A stretch of 64,000 bases of DNA, taken from the NCBI RefSeq assembly GCF_000317085.1, contig NC_019702.1:774394-838393 (forward strand), given 5' to 3'. The DNA comes from Synechococcus sp. PCC 7502 (GTDB lineage: Bacteria; Cyanobacteriota; Cyanobacteriia; Pseudanabaenales; Pseudanabaenaceae). A program made the translations under genes and the position numbers. Positions 63,901 through 64,000 of this stretch are shown piece after piece (position 1 is the stretch's first letter; each line of letters opens with the position of its first letter). The notes beneath the pieces are model-generated. The model was not told the origin of the DNA and made no database searches. It saw nothing but the letters and a program-made list of their open reading frames with translations.

Positions 63901-64000
63901 TTACTCCTGATGTAAGTCTTTATGTAAATAGGTAGCAAATTTTTGTTTTTGATCTGGCTTAAGGCGATAGGGCTGCATGGTGTCTGGATCAGCAAATATT
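63901..64000 (-). CDS. Partial C-terminus of the gene upstream of devA
   Basis: The minus-strand frame is open from the window edge to a TAA at 63901-63903, six bases before the devA start. It encodes about 32 residues (ADPDTMQPYRLKPDQKQKFA, and so on), which do not match the usual DevC C-terminus. A GGAG ribosome-binding site for devA lies in its last codons, so the two are in one operon. Gene identity cannot be determined from this fragment. Confidence 0.5.
   Translation of the reverse strand, partial: IFADPDTMQPYRLKPDQKQKFATYLHKDLHQE

Overview
The window is cyanobacterial chromosome. It is dense in the HIP1 octamer GCGATCGC and carries psaK, petH, a Ycf54 homologue, a Psb32-like TPM protein, a DevA-type exporter ATPase and many families largely confined to cyanobacteria (DUF928, DUF3172, DUF3326, DUF3593, DUF3134, DUF6887/6888). 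Base composition is moderately AT-rich. I cannot assign a genus from sequence alone.

Layout: 1-10171 is the S10/spc ribosomal-protein operon, from a 5'-truncated rplD through secY, adk and infA, where it stops instead of running on into rpmJ-rpsM-rpsK-rpoA. 10189-26473 holds membrane and housekeeping genes: a two-TM channel fused to RCK domains, an M48 protease, a C-DES-like cystine lyase, alr, rsmA, a ComEC protein with a degenerate C-terminal domain, a homocysteine-biosynthesis (DUF39) protein, a Ycf54 homologue, a lone solute-binding protein and a Psb32-like protein. 26655-40491 holds nitrilase, aroE, infC, a short petH without a phycobilisome-linker domain, transporters, a GH57 enzyme, psaK and small conserved proteins. 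40576-45193 is a cluster of one 882-aa probable outer-membrane protein and three secreted paralogues sharing a C-terminal motif. Then come an IS5-type remnant, a TetR regulator and gyrA.

The most unusual part is 49646-60157, a 10.5 kb integrated element in the 3' part of tRNA-Leu(UAA). It is bounded by a perfect 58-bp direct repeat, with a tyrosine integrase next to the intact tRNA. It has (i) a rightward block of uncharacterised proteins followed by a lambda-R-type (GH104) endolysin and small membrane proteins, in the position of virion and lysis genes; (ii) a divergent control region with an Xre repressor and a ribbon-helix-helix gene around a 16-bp palindrome; (iii) a 760-aa primase-helicase; (iv) an excisionase-like HTH protein and the integrase. 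Twelve exact copies of TGTCAGAT, in both orientations, sit in 425 bp across the 3' end of the primase-helicase gene, with an AT-rich tract among them. They look like an iteron origin embedded in the coding sequence. Four tandem 10-bp repeats at the integrase start look like integrase arm sites. I see no terminase, portal, Zot-like ATPase or known capsid, so it is either a phage satellite or a small temperate virus of an undescribed type.

Downstream are a DUF3134 gene, mraY, and a TolC-family/DevA pair probably belonging to a DevBCA-type exporter. Several decayed genes are visible: an Uma2 fragment, a small membrane-protein gene frameshifted by an 11-bp tandem duplication, a DUF6888 gene with an in-frame stop, and the IS5 transposase remnant.
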